Assembly: GCF_007713735.2 (NCBI RefSeq)
Contig: NZ_VMNW02000034.1
Location: forward strand, 16,113-80,112
Source: Amycolatopsis acidicola
GTDB taxonomy: Bacteria; Actinomycetota; Actinomycetes; Mycobacteriales; Pseudonocardiaceae
Direction of reading: 5' to 3'
DNA length: 64,000 nt
Under the pieces are notes generated by a model that was given only the letters and a program-made list of their open reading frames with translations, did not search any database and had not been told where the DNA came from. Made by a program: the position numbers and the translations under genes. Positions within the stretch are counted from its first letter, which is position 1. Each line of letters starts with the position of its first letter. Shown here one piece after another: positions 42,556 through 50,707 of the stretch.

Positions 42556-43589
42556 GCGTGCTGACCAACACGGACGAGCCGACGGCGGGCGCCGGGATCG
42601 TCGACACCGTCAAGGGCGCCGCCGACGACCTGAGCGACCCCGGCGACCTGACGCTCGACGGGGTCGCGCTGGGCCTCGACGTCCTCGGCCTGATCGCCAA
42701 CCCGCTGGGCGGGCTCGCGAGCGCCGGGGTCGGCTGGCTGATCGAGCACCTGAGCTTCCTCAAGGAGCCGCTCGACGACCTGGCAGGCGACCCGGACAAG
42801 ATCGTCGAGATCGCCGCCGTCTGGGGCGAGCAGGTGCGCCAGGAGATCGGGCAGGTCGCGACGGACTACGAGCAGGCGGTCAAGACCGAGATCAGCAGCT
42901 GGCAGGGCGACGCGGCGGACTCGTACCGCAAGGCCTCCGGCCGGATCGTCGAGCAGTTGCGGGCGCTGGAAAGCGCGTCCACCGGGGTGTCCGACGGGCT
43001 GCGGCTGTCCGGGGTGCTCGTGGCGACCACGCGCGGCATCATCCGCGACCTGATCGCGGACGTGGTCGGCGAGATCATCGTCGCGGCGGCGGCCGCGCTG
43101 GCCACCAGCTGGTGCTCGTTCGGCGCGTCGGTCGGGGCCTTCATCGGCTGGGCGGTCGCGCGCGGGGCGGCGACCGCGGCCAAGATCACCGGCAAGATCT
43201 CGAAGATGCTCATGAAGCTCGCGGTGGCGCTCAACAAGTTCGCGAAGCTCAAGGGCGCGGTGCAGGCGCTGGCGAAGGTCGCGAAGCGGATGGGCGACGT
43301 GGCGAGTTCGCTCGGCCGCACGGCCGGGCGCAACGGGCGCGCGCTGCGGGCGGTGGAAGGCCAGGCGGACACGATGAAGAACGCCGTCACCGGCCGGCTG
43401 CCGCAGGGGTTGCGGGACGTCGCCGAGAACGTGGACGGGCTGCTGTCCAAGCGCACGCGTGACGGGTTCTCCGACTCGATCAGCTGGGGAAACCTTGCCC
43501 GCACAGGGGTTTACGAGACCTCGAAGGAGACGGCGGACGCCGACGACAACTACGGCGACGCCAAGGAGGAGTCAGCGAAGGGCTCGTAG
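42552..43589 (+). CDS. Large WXG100-type protein, probable ESX substrate
   Basis: 345 residues. A Gly/Ala-rich hydrophobic N-terminus is followed by a helical hairpin with the WXG motif (SWQGDAADSYRKA, Trp117-Gly119). A strongly hydrophobic Ala-rich stretch (about 165-215) comes next, then a Lys/Arg-rich region and an acidic C-terminal tail. No toxin domain is recognised at the C-terminus. The membrane-like middle suggests a pore or membrane-associated effector. No ESX core genes (EccC, EccD, mycosin) are in the window, so export would need a system elsewhere. It overlaps the convergent methyltransferase gene by 18 nt. Confidence 0.78.
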   Translation: MSVLTNTDEPTAGAGIVDTVKGAADDLSDPGDLTLDGVALGLDVLGLIANPLGGLASAGVGWLIEHLSFLKEPLDDLAGDPDKIVEIAAVWGEQVRQEIGQVATDYEQAVKTEISSWQGDAADSYRKASGRIVEQLRALESASTGVSDGLRLSGVLVATTRGIIRDLIADVVGEIIVAAAAALATSWCSFGASVGAFIGWAVARGAATAAKITGKISKMLMKLAVALNKFAKLKGAVQALAKVAKRMGDVASSLGRTAGRNGRALRAVEGQADTMKNAVTGRLPQGLRDVAENVDGLLSKRTRDGFSDSISWGNLARTGVYETSKETADADDNYGDAKEESAKGS

Positions 43590-44084
43590 TTCGGCGGTGG
43601 TCGGCGCGAGACCTGGCGGCTGCCAGGTCCACGTCTGCAGATCGGTGAACCCGGCGGCGGTCACTTCCGCGGCCAGCGCGTGCCGAGGCACCGGCAGCCG
43701 CTTTTCGGCCGCCGACAGCAGCAGGCGGCCGCCCGGCCGGAGCACCCGCCGCAGCTCGGCGAATCCGGCCGCGCGGTCGTCCCACAGCTGGACGTTGTCC
43801 ACGCTCAGCACGACATCCACCGAGCTGTCCGGTTGCCCGGTGCTCGCGACCGCTTCCGGGCCGACGGTGACGAGGTGCCGGGTCCCGGCCAGCGCCGCCA
43901 GTGCCGCGGGCCCCGGGCCGACGACGAGCACGGCCTCGCCGGGCGTGAGTCTCGCCACGTCCACCACGTGCCGTTCGGTCGGGCCGTTGCGCCGGCCCGT
44001 CACGGCGGCGCCGATCCGGCCCAGGATGCCGCGGGGCCCGCCGAACGTCCTGGCCAGCACCGCGGGGAAACTCGTCGTGCTCAT
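43572..44084 (-). CDS. Small class I methyltransferase-like protein
   Basis: 170 residues. A degenerate SAM motif (VLVVGPGPAALAALAG), an acidic post-II motif (SSVDVVLSVDNVQLW), and LRRVLRPGGRLLLSA are typical of Methyltransf_11. The motif-I glycine pattern GPGPA differs from the usual E/DxGxGxG. The substrate is unknown. It overlaps the 3' end of the WXG100 gene on the other strand and diverges from lepA, with 110 bp between the starts. Confidence 0.78.
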   Translation of the reverse strand: MSTTSFPAVLARTFGGPRGILGRIGAAVTGRRNGPTERHVVDVARLTPGEAVLVVGPGPAALAALAGTRHLVTVGPEAVASTGQPDSSVDVVLSVDNVQLWDDRAAGFAELRRVLRPGGRLLLSAAEKRLPVPRHALAAEVTAAGFTDLQTWTWQPPGLAPTTAELRALR

Positions 44085-44194
44085 ACCTCCAGGTCAGCAC
44101 GCGGGGCGGCGGGTGGCATCGGGGATGACCCGGAAATGTCCCCACCCCGGCATGGGAGACTGGGGCGGTACCCACGACCGAGCCGAGGAACCGA

Positions 44195-46045
44195 GTGACG
44201 ACGTTCGCTGACACCACGTTCACGCCGCCGGAGCTGATCCGGAACTTCTGCATCATCGCGCACATCGACCACGGGAAGTCCACCCTGGCCGACCGGATGC
44301 TGCAGCTCACCGGCGTGGTCGAGGAACGGGCCATGCGCGCCCAGTACCTCGACCGGATGGACATCGAGCGCGAGCGCGGGATCACCATCAAGGCGCAGAA
44401 CGTCCGGCTGCCATGGCAGCTCGACGGTCAGGACCACGTGCTGCACCTGATCGACACCCCGGGCCACGTCGACTTCACCTACGAGGTCTCGCGCGCGCTG
44501 GAGGCCTGCGAAGGCGCGATCCTGCTGGTCGACGCCGCGCAGGGGATCGAGGCACAGACGCTGGCGAACCTGTACCTGGCGCTGGACAAGGACCTGCACA
44601 TCATCCCGGTGCTGAACAAGATCGACCTGCCCGCGGCCGATCCGGACAAGTACTCCGCCGAACTGGCGCACATCATCGGCTGCGAGCCGACCGACGTGCT
44701 GCGCGTTTCGGCGAAGACCGGCGAGGGCGTGCGCGAACTGCTCGACGAGGTCGTCCGCCAGGTGCCGCCGCCGGAGGGCCAGGAGGACTCCCCGGCCCGG
44801 GCGATGATCTTCGACTCGGTGTACGACACCTACCGCGGCGTGGTCACCTACATCCGGGTCGTGGACGGGAAGATCACCCCGCGCGAGCGGATCCGGATGA
44901 TGTCCACCGGCGCCACCCACGAGCTGCTCGAGGTCGGCATCATTTCGCCGGAACCCAAGCCCAGCAAGGGACTCGGGGTCGGCGAGGTGGGCTATCTGAT
45001 CACCGGCGTGAAGGACGTCCGCCAGTCCCGTGTCGGGGATACGGTGACGTCCGAGCGCAAGGGCGCGAAAGAACCGCTGACGGGCTACCGCGAGCCGAAG
45101 CCGATGGTCTACTCCGGGTTGTACCCGATGGACGGCTCGGACTACCCCGAGCTGCGCGAGGCGCTGGAGAAGCTGCAGCTGAACGACGCGGCGCTGACGT
45201 TCGAGCCGGAGACCTCGGTGGCGCTGGGCTTCGGTTTCCGCTGCGGGTTCCTCGGCCTGCTGCACCTGGAGATCACGCGGGACAGGCTGGAGCGCGAGTT
45301 CGGGCTGGACCTGATCTCCACCGCGCCGAACGTGGTGTACCGGGTGTTCCTCGAGGACGGCAGCGAGCATTCGGTCACCAACCCCTCGGACTGGCCGACC
45401 GGCTTCAAGATCGCCGAGGTGCACGAGCCGCTGTCCAAGGTCACCGTGATCGCCCCCTCGGAGTTCATCGGCGCGATCATGGAGCTGTGCCAGGGCAAGC
45501 GCGGCCAGCTGCTGGGCATGGACTACCTGTCCGAGGAGCGCGTCGAGCTGCGCTACCACCTGCCGCTGGCGGAGATCATCTTCGACTTCTTCGACTCGCT
45601 GAAGTCGCGCACCCGCGGCTATGCCTCGCTGGACTACGAGGAGGCGGGCGAGCAGGTCGCGGACCTGGTGAAGGTGGACATCCTGCTGCAGGGCGAGCCG
45701 GTGGACGCGTTCTCCGCGATCGTGCACAAGGACGCGGCGTTCAGCTACGGCAACAAGATGGCCACCCGGCTGCGTGAGCTGATCCCGCGCCAGCAGTTCG
45801 AGGTGCCGATCCAGGCGGCGGTCGGCTCCCGGATCATCGCCCGCGAGACGATCCGCGCGATCCGCAAGGACGTGCTCGCGAAGTGCTACGGCGGTGACAT
45901 CTCGCGGAAGCGCAAGCTGCTGGAGAAGCAGAAGGAAGGCAAGAAGCGGATGAAGACCGTCGGGCGGGTCGAGGTCCCGCAGGAGGCCTTCGTCGCGGCA
46001 CTGTCCACCAGCGAGCCCGCCGAGAAGGGCAAAGGCAAGAAGTAG
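44195..46045 (+). CDS. lepA: Elongation factor 4 (LepA)
   Basis: 616 residues, typical length. G1 AHIDHGKSTLADR, switch RERGITIKAQ, G3 DTPGHVDF and G4 NKIDLP mark the GTPase domain; domain II, the EF-G-like domains III and V, and the LepA-specific C-terminal domain (ARETIRAIRKDVLAKCYGGDISRKRKLLEKQKEGKKRMK) follow. It binds ribosomes and helps initiation or recovery from stress. The GTG start matches the family. A perfect palindrome follows the stop as a terminator. Confidence 0.97.
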   Translation: MTTFADTTFTPPELIRNFCIIAHIDHGKSTLADRMLQLTGVVEERAMRAQYLDRMDIERERGITIKAQNVRLPWQLDGQDHVLHLIDTPGHVDFTYEVSRALEACEGAILLVDAAQGIEAQTLANLYLALDKDLHIIPVLNKIDLPAADPDKYSAELAHIIGCEPTDVLRVSAKTGEGVRELLDEVVRQVPPPEGQEDSPARAMIFDSVYDTYRGVVTYIRVVDGKITPRERIRMMSTGATHELLEVGIISPEPKPSKGLGVGEVGYLITGVKDVRQSRVGDTVTSERKGAKEPLTGYREPKPMVYSGLYPMDGSDYPELREALEKLQLNDAALTFEPETSVALGFGFRCGFLGLLHLEITRDRLEREFGLDLISTAPNVVYRVFLEDGSEHSVTNPSDWPTGFKIAEVHEPLSKVTVIAPSEFIGAIMELCQGKRGQLLGMDYLSEERVELRYHLPLAEIIFDFFDSLKSRTRGYASLDYEEAGEQVADLVKVDILLQGEPVDAFSAIVHKDAAFSYGNKMATRLRELIPRQQFEVPIQAAVGSRIIARETIRAIRKDVLAKCYGGDISRKRKLLEKQKEGKKRMKTVGRVEVPQEAFVAALSTSEPAEKGKGKK

Positions 46046-46048
46046 CCC

Positions 46049-46071
46049 GCTTCGTCCACAGTGGACGGAGC
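46049..46071. terminator. Palindrome between lepA and the PPOX-type gene
   Basis: GCTTCGTCCAC-A-GTGGACGGAGC pairs over 11 positions with one wobble and holds TCCACAGTGGA at its centre. It lies between the convergent stops of lepA and the flavin/F420 protein gene. Confidence 0.6.
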
Positions 46072-46518
46072 TCAGCGCGCGTTGCCGGTGATCTTCGCCG
46101 CTTCGACGAAGACGCAGCAGCGGCGTTCGACGGCCATCACCCTGTCGTACTCGGCCCAGTCGTCGTGCGTGCCGGTGGCGGCGCGGAACACGTCGCGCAG
46201 GAGCCCCGGCAGCCCGGCGGCGTCGAAGGCCGGGTCCGGGTCGTCCGGCCCGATGAGCCGCACCGGGCCTTGTACGGAGGCCCATTCCCAGCCGCGGCGG
46301 AAAACGATGGTGGCGTTGCCGCGCTCGCGGAACAGGTCGAGCTTGCGGGCGCCGCCACGGGCCACGAACCCGATGCTCGCCCGGCCGCTCACCGGATCGT
46401 CGATCGGCCCGGCGTTGACGACCGACGCGTGCACCGTGCCGTCGGCCCTCGCGACCGCGATGGTGGCCAGGCCGTGTTCGGCGAGTGCGAGTTTCTTCAC
46501 CAGTTCGAGATCAGCCAT
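46072..46518 (-). CDS. PPOX-class F420- or FMN-dependent split-barrel oxidoreductase
   Basis: 148 residues of the pyridoxamine-oxidase-like split barrel: LATIAVARADGTVHASVVNAG, a RKLDLFRERGNATIVF strand pair and a C-terminal VERRCCVFVEAAKITGN. In actinobacteria most such small proteins bind F420. The cofactor and substrate are not shown by the sequence. ATG 46518 has a TACCTT hexamer (46525-46530) 6 nt upstream, a leaderless start. It is divergent from the nitronate monooxygenase-type gene with only 34 bp between the starts, so their promoters interlock. Confidence 0.82.
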   Translation of the reverse strand: MADLELVKKLALAEHGLATIAVARADGTVHASVVNAGPIDDPVSGRASIGFVARGGARKLDLFRERGNATIVFRRGWEWASVQGPVRLIGPDDPDPAFDAAGLPGLLRDVFRAATGTHDDWAEYDRVMAVERRCCVFVEAAKITGNAR

Positions 46519-46552
46519 GCGCACAAGGTATTCCTGTTCCTAAGCTGAAGCC

Positions 46553-47602
46553 ATGTTCGACGATCTGCGTTTCCCGGTGCTGGTCGCGCCGATGGCGGGT
46601 GGGCCGACCACGCCAGGGCTGGTGGCCGCGGTGACCGAAGCCGGTGGCTTCGGTTTCCTCGGGGCGGGTTACCTGCGTGCCGGCGCGCTGGCGGAGCGCA
46701 TCGAGCGCACCCGCGAGCTCACGTTGAGGCAGTTCGGTGTGAACCTGTTCGTGCCCGGCGAGCCCTCCGAGGCGGATCTGTCGGACTACGTCCGGCGTGT
46801 GCGGGCGGAGGCGGAGCGCTACGGCGCCGAGCCGGGCGAGCCGCGCTGGGATGACGACGACTACCCGGCGAAGCTGGAACTCGTTGTCGAGGAACGGATT
46901 CCGTACGTCTCGTTCACCTTCGGCCTGCCCTCGGCCGAGGACGTGCACCGGCTGCACCACGCGGGCAGCAAGGTGATCGCCACGGTGACCGGCCCCGAGG
47001 AGGCCGTGCGCGCGGCGGAAATCGGGGCGGACGCGTTGTGCGTGCAGGGTTTCGAGTCGGGTGGGCACCGGGGCCTGCTGGCCGACGACCCCGGGAACCC
47101 GGCGGGTGGCCCCGCGTACGGGCTGCTCGCCGCGCTAAGGCTCGTATCGAGGCGCGTGGACCTGCCGCTGATCGCGGCCGGCGGGCTCACGCACGGAGCG
47201 GACATCGCGGCCGTGCTCACCGCGGGCGCTGTCGCGGCGCAGCTGGGCACGGCGTTCCTGCTCGCCGACGAAGCGGGCACGCAGCCGGCGCACCGGCGCG
47301 CGGTGGTGGAAGGCGGCCGCGGCACCGAATTCACCCGTGCCTTCAGCGGACGCACCGCGCGGGGCATGGTGAACCGGTTCCTCACCGAGAACTCCGCCGC
47401 GGCGCCGGCCGCCTACCCGCAGGTGCACCACCTGACGCGGCCGGTCCGCGCGGCGGCGGGCAAAGCGGGTGACCCGGAGGCGATGAACCTGTGGGCGGGC
47501 CAGACCTATGAGCTCGCCACGGAAGGCCCGGCCGCGGAGATCTTCGAGCGCCTGCGGGCCGAGGCCGAAGCCGCGATCCGCGCTGTCCACATCGGACGTT
47601 AA
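46553..47602 (+). CDS. Nitronate monooxygenase-type FMN protein
   Basis: 349 residues. TIM barrel with VLVAPMAGGPTTPGLVAAVTEAGGFGFLGAGY at the N-terminus, VTGPEEAVRAAEIGADALCVQGFESGGHRG (conserved class I motif with the catalytic His) and LIAAGGLTHGADIAAVLTAGAVAAQLGTAF for phosphate binding. It oxidises nitronates or related compounds with FMN. A TAAGCT hexamer (46541-46546) 6 nt before the ATG gives a leaderless mRNA. It ends overlapping the convergent hydrolase gene by 4 nt. Confidence 0.9.
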   Translation: MFDDLRFPVLVAPMAGGPTTPGLVAAVTEAGGFGFLGAGYLRAGALAERIERTRELTLRQFGVNLFVPGEPSEADLSDYVRRVRAEAERYGAEPGEPRWDDDDYPAKLELVVEERIPYVSFTFGLPSAEDVHRLHHAGSKVIATVTGPEEAVRAAEIGADALCVQGFESGGHRGLLADDPGNPAGGPAYGLLAALRLVSRRVDLPLIAAGGLTHGADIAAVLTAGAVAAQLGTAFLLADEAGTQPAHRRAVVEGGRGTEFTRAFSGRTARGMVNRFLTENSAAAPAAYPQVHHLTRPVRAAAGKAGDPEAMNLWAGQTYELATEGPAAEIFERLRAEAEAAIRAVHIGR

Positions 47603-48564
47603 CCGGCGGCGTCCAGCGTGGTGGTGACGCGGAGCGGCTTGCGCTTGTGCGTGACTCCGGCGGCGAAATAGGCGAACAGCTCGGCGATCTCCGCCGGGTC
47701 GTCCAGCTGCGGGCAGTGTCCCCAGTCCTCGCGCAGCACGAGCCTGCTGTGCGGGACAAGGGAATGCAGGCGCTGCCCGGACGCGGCGCTGACGAGCCTG
47801 TCCTTGCCGCAGGCGATCACGAGCAGCGGGACCTGGAGGCGGTCCAGGCCCTCGTAGGCTCCGGCGAGTTCGTCCACCAGGTGCCGGGCCTGCTCCAGCC
47901 GGGTGGTGGCGGAGCGGTAGTCCGGGAACAGGCTGGTGAACCGGCCGACGTGCTCGGCCGCCGCGATCGCCCGGTCGGCGTAGAGCAGCCTGGGTACCAC
48001 GTAACCGGCGATGGACCGGACCAGGAAACCGGGGACCGGCAACGGAAGCGAAGCCGCCAGGCGCAGCGGCAGTGGGTACATCCCCACCGCGCGCACCAGC
48101 CAGGTATCGGCGAAACCCGGCGCCGCCACGGAAATCACGCCCGCGATCGGATGCCGTGCACCGCTGGCGGCGCGCAGGCTCATGGTGCCGCCCAAGGAGT
48201 TCCCGGCCAGCACGACCTTGCCGTACCTGGCCTGTTCCGCCAGCAGCGCGTCGACGAACCTGTCCAGCTGCGGCAGCATCGGGCCGGAATTCAGCTCCTC
48301 GGCGTCACCGAAACCGGGAAGGTCGACCGCGATCGCGGAGATACCCGCTTCGGCGAGCTCCGCGAGCGCGGGGCGCCAGGTGTCGGCGCTGTCGCAGTAT
48401 CCGTGCAGCAGCACGAGTCTGGCCGTTCCCCGCTTCGGTTTCCGGGGGCCGACTTCCAGAACTCGCGTGCGGACGCCGGCATAGCTTCGCCTGCCGGCCC
48501 GGACGAGGTCCGGGCCGGCGGCCGGAGCCCCCGGGGCCGCCGTCTCCCGCTGCGGTGCGGTCAT
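47599..48564 (-). CDS. Alpha/beta hydrolase
   Basis: 321 residues. HGYCDSADTW oxyanion loop, nucleophile elbow GNSLGG (Ser123), an acid in IACGKDRLVS and the catalytic His in EDWGHCPQLDDP. A cap of about 80 hydrophobic residues lies between strands 6 and 7, suggesting a lipophilic ester or lactone substrate. A TAATCT hexamer (48571-48576) ends 6 nt before ATG 48564, and an inverted repeat (48576-48592) overlaps it, so expression is likely to be controlled by a repressor. Confidence 0.88.
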   Translation of the reverse strand: MTAPQRETAAPGAPAAGPDLVRAGRRSYAGVRTRVLEVGPRKPKRGTARLVLLHGYCDSADTWRPALAELAEAGISAIAVDLPGFGDAEELNSGPMLPQLDRFVDALLAEQARYGKVVLAGNSLGGTMSLRAASGARHPIAGVISVAAPGFADTWLVRAVGMYPLPLRLAASLPLPVPGFLVRSIAGYVVPRLLYADRAIAAAEHVGRFTSLFPDYRSATTRLEQARHLVDELAGAYEGLDRLQVPLLVIACGKDRLVSAASGQRLHSLVPHSRLVLREDWGHCPQLDDPAEIAELFAYFAAGVTHKRKPLRVTTTLDAAG

Positions 48565-48570
48565 GACTCC

Positions 48571-48592
48571 AGATTAGCGAGCAAATCTCGCT
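48571..48592 (-). promoter_or_regulatory. Hydrolase promoter with overlapping inverted repeat
   Basis: TAATCT on the minus strand (48571-48576) precedes the ATG by 6 nt. AGCGAG-N5-CTCGCT (48576-48592) abuts and overlaps it by one base. It is an operator candidate for an unidentified regulator. Confidence 0.5.
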
Positions 48593-48677
48593 TTAGCCCG
48601 CGATCACGTGGATCACAAACGTGTCTCGGGGTGGTGTCGGATCCGCGTCCGCGCAGGTAGAGGGCGGTTTTCACCGG

Positions 48678-49643
48678 TTAGCGAGTGAAAACGATTTTTC
48701 CGGCGGTCGCTCCGTCCAGCATGGACTGGAAGCCCTGTTCCGCCTCGCTGAACGGCAGTTCGGCCCCGATCTGCGGCCGGATCCCGGCCAGATCGAGGTA
48801 GCTGAGCAGATCCGCCAGCTCGTCCCGCGTGCCCATAGTGGACCCGAGCACGCGCAGCTGGAGGAAGAACACCCGCTGCAGGTCGGCGCTGGGGTCGGGG
48901 CCACTGGTCGAACCGGACACCACGACGACGCCGCCGGGTTTGAGCGACTTGAGCGAGTGCCCCCACGTGGCCTTGCCCACGGTCTCGAAGACACCGTCGA
49001 CACGCTCCGGCAGCCGCGCGCCGGACTCGAAGGACTGGTGCGCGCCCAGCTGCTCCGCCAGCGCCCGCTTTTCCTCGGTGCGGCCGGTCACCCAGACCCG
49101 CAGCCCGGCAGCGCGGCCCAGCTGCACGAGCGCCGTCGACACGCCGCCGGACGCGCCCTGCACGAGCATCGTCTGGCCGGGCTTGAGCCCGGACTTGACG
49201 AACAGCATGCGGTAAGCGGTCAGCCACGCGGTGCCCATGGTCGCGGCTTCGGCGAACGACAGGCCCGCGGGCTTGGGGACGGCGTTGCGCTTCGGGACGA
49301 TCACGTAGTCGGCGAAGGTGCCCTGGTGTTTCTCGGTGAGCAGGGTGCGCTTCGGGTCCAAAGTGTCGTCGCCCTGCCAGCCGGGCGCGTTGACCACCGA
49401 GTGCAGCACGACCTCGGTGCCGTCGTCGAGCACCCCGGCGCCGTCGCAGCCGAGGATCATCGGGAACTGGTCGGGCTTGATCCCGACTCCGCGCAGGGTC
49501 CAGATGTCGTGCATGTTCAGGCTGGCGGCTTTGACAGCGACGCGCACCCAGCCCTCCGGGACCGACGGCTCGGGCCGCTCGCCCACGACGAGCGAGTCCA
49601 GCGGCTTTTCCTGGTTGGGTTCTTTGGCGTAGACGGCGAACAT
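48678..49643 (-). CDS. Zinc-less medium-chain dehydrogenase/quinone oxidoreductase
   Basis: 321 residues of the MDR superfamily. The N-terminal GroES-like domain has AASLNMHDIWTLRGV and ILGCDGAGVL. The Rossmann domain has MLVQGASGGVSTALVQLGRAAGLRVWVTG for NADPH. The structural-zinc cysteines are absent. The substrate is unknown; quinones or enoyl compounds are usual. ATG 49643 lies 6 nt after a TACGTT hexamer (49650-49655), a leaderless start. Confidence 0.88.
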   Translation of the reverse strand: MFAVYAKEPNQEKPLDSLVVGERPEPSVPEGWVRVAVKAASLNMHDIWTLRGVGIKPDQFPMILGCDGAGVLDDGTEVVLHSVVNAPGWQGDDTLDPKRTLLTEKHQGTFADYVIVPKRNAVPKPAGLSFAEAATMGTAWLTAYRMLFVKSGLKPGQTMLVQGASGGVSTALVQLGRAAGLRVWVTGRTEEKRALAEQLGAHQSFESGARLPERVDGVFETVGKATWGHSLKSLKPGGVVVVSGSTSGPDPSADLQRVFFLQLRVLGSTMGTRDELADLLSYLDLAGIRPQIGAELPFSEAEQGFQSMLDGATAGKIVFTR

Positions 49644-49686
49644 GCCAGCAACGTACCCGCCGGGCCGGGCGCGTACTGTGTGACTT

Positions 49687-49887
49687 GTGTTTGCGGGACT
49701 GGCGAACTGGTGGGACAACGCGGAGCTGTGGCTCGCGCAGTTGTGGTTCCCGCTGCAGTTCGTGCTGGTCATCGCCGTGCTCGGGCCGCTGTGTCTCGGC
49801 GTGGCCTGGCTGATCGACCGCATCGTGGACAGGGTCGCGGCGTGGTTCGGCCCCTCCCGTGACGAGGACTGTCCGCCGCGGGCCTGA
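49687..49887 (+). CDS. Small single-pass membrane protein
   Basis: 66 residues. Aromatic amphipathic N-terminus (FAGLANWWDNAELWLAQLWF), one long hydrophobic helix (about 21-45) and a charged C-terminal tail ending SRDEDCPPRA. I do not recognise a family. The GTG is 7 nt after a TACTGT hexamer (49674-49679), giving a leaderless start, which supports it as a real gene. It lies 48 bp before the ribonuclease gene on the same strand; a joint role is only a guess. Confidence 0.65.
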   Translation: MFAGLANWWDNAELWLAQLWFPLQFVLVIAVLGPLCLGVAWLIDRIVDRVAAWFGPSRDEDCPPRA

Positions 49888-49935
49888 GGGTGGGTGTGGT
49901 GCGGGCCGTCGCTGACGAGTCTTTAAGGTTGCCGG

Positions 49936-50331
49936 GTGTCAAGCAGAAGGCGCATCACCGTCGCACTGGCCGGGCTCATCGTGCTCGTCCTGGGCGGCTG
50001 GCTGGTCAAGGACCTCAGCGGCGGTGAGCAGAGCACCCAGTCCGGGACGCGGACCGAGGCGTTGTCGCAGCTGCCGGCCGAAGCGGCCGGCACGTGGCGG
50101 CTGATCCAGCGCGGCGGGCCGTTCCCGTATCCCCGCAACGACGGGGTGGTGTTCGAAAACCGGGAGAAACGCCTGCCCCAGAAGCAGAGCGGTTACTACC
50201 ATGAGTACACGGTGCCCACGCCGGGCAGCGCGGACCGCGGTGCGCGCCGGCTCATCACCGGCGGGTCACGGGAGCTGTACTACACCGGTGACCATTACGC
50301 GTCCTTCGTCGTCGTCGATCCCACGAAGTAG
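49936..50331 (+). CDS. RNase Sa-type guanyl-specific ribonuclease, membrane-anchored or secreted
   Basis: 131 residues. A hydrophobic helix (about 7-25) is followed by a catalytic domain close to Streptomyces RNase Sa: GPFPYPRNDGVVFENRE, YYHEYTVPTPG, RGARRLITGG, YYTGDHYASF. The catalytic residues align as Glu90, Arg101, Arg105 and His120 (Glu54, Arg65, Arg69 and His85 of RNase Sa). The disulfide cysteines of RNase Sa are missing. TAAGGT lies 6 nt before the GTG. A barstar-like inhibitor gene follows after 13 bp, so this is a ribonuclease-inhibitor pair used in defence, competition or nutrient recycling. Confidence 0.9.
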   Translation: MSSRRRITVALAGLIVLVLGGWLVKDLSGGEQSTQSGTRTEALSQLPAEAAGTWRLIQRGGPFPYPRNDGVVFENREKRLPQKQSGYYHEYTVPTPGSADRGARRLITGGSRELYYTGDHYASFVVVDPTK

Positions 50332-50344
50332 CAAGTTGAAGGCC

Positions 50345-50704
50345 ATGACCACGAACTCGAAGACCCTCGCGGACCAGGCCCGCGCGCGCGGCGCCCACTC
50401 GCACCTGATGGCCGGGCGGCCGGCGGACAAGCTGTCCACTATGGACGCCATCGCGGCGGCGCTTTCGTTCCCCGACTACTTCGGCCGGAACCTGGACGCG
50501 CTCTACGACTGCCTCACCGACCTGTCCTGGCTGCCGAGCGGGGAGCACGTGCTCATCTGGACGGGTTCGGACACCCTGAAGGACGCGGACCCCAAGGCGT
50601 ACCTGGCGATCCGCAGCGTGCTCTCCGACGCGGAGCGAGCGCTCGCGCCAGGCGGCGACCGTGCGGACAGCCGCCGCCTGACGGTGGCGCTCAGCGACGA
50701 ATAG
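50345..50704 (+). CDS. Barstar-family ribonuclease inhibitor
   Basis: 119 residues. The barstar region FPDYFGRNLDALYDCLTDLSW holds the two acidic contact residues (Asp51, Asp55, matching barstar Asp35 and Asp39), and the preceding MDAIAAAL helix fits. It should bind and block the RNase encoded next to it in the cytoplasm, protecting the producer before export. ATG 50345 is preferred; the frame is open upstream. The coding sequence contains TCCACTATGGA (50435-50445), a near match to the repeated palindrome. Confidence 0.87.
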   Translation: MTTNSKTLADQARARGAHSHLMAGRPADKLSTMDAIAAALSFPDYFGRNLDALYDCLTDLSWLPSGEHVLIWTGSDTLKDADPKAYLAIRSVLSDAERALAPGGDRADSRRLTVALSDE

Positions 50705-50707
50705 CGG

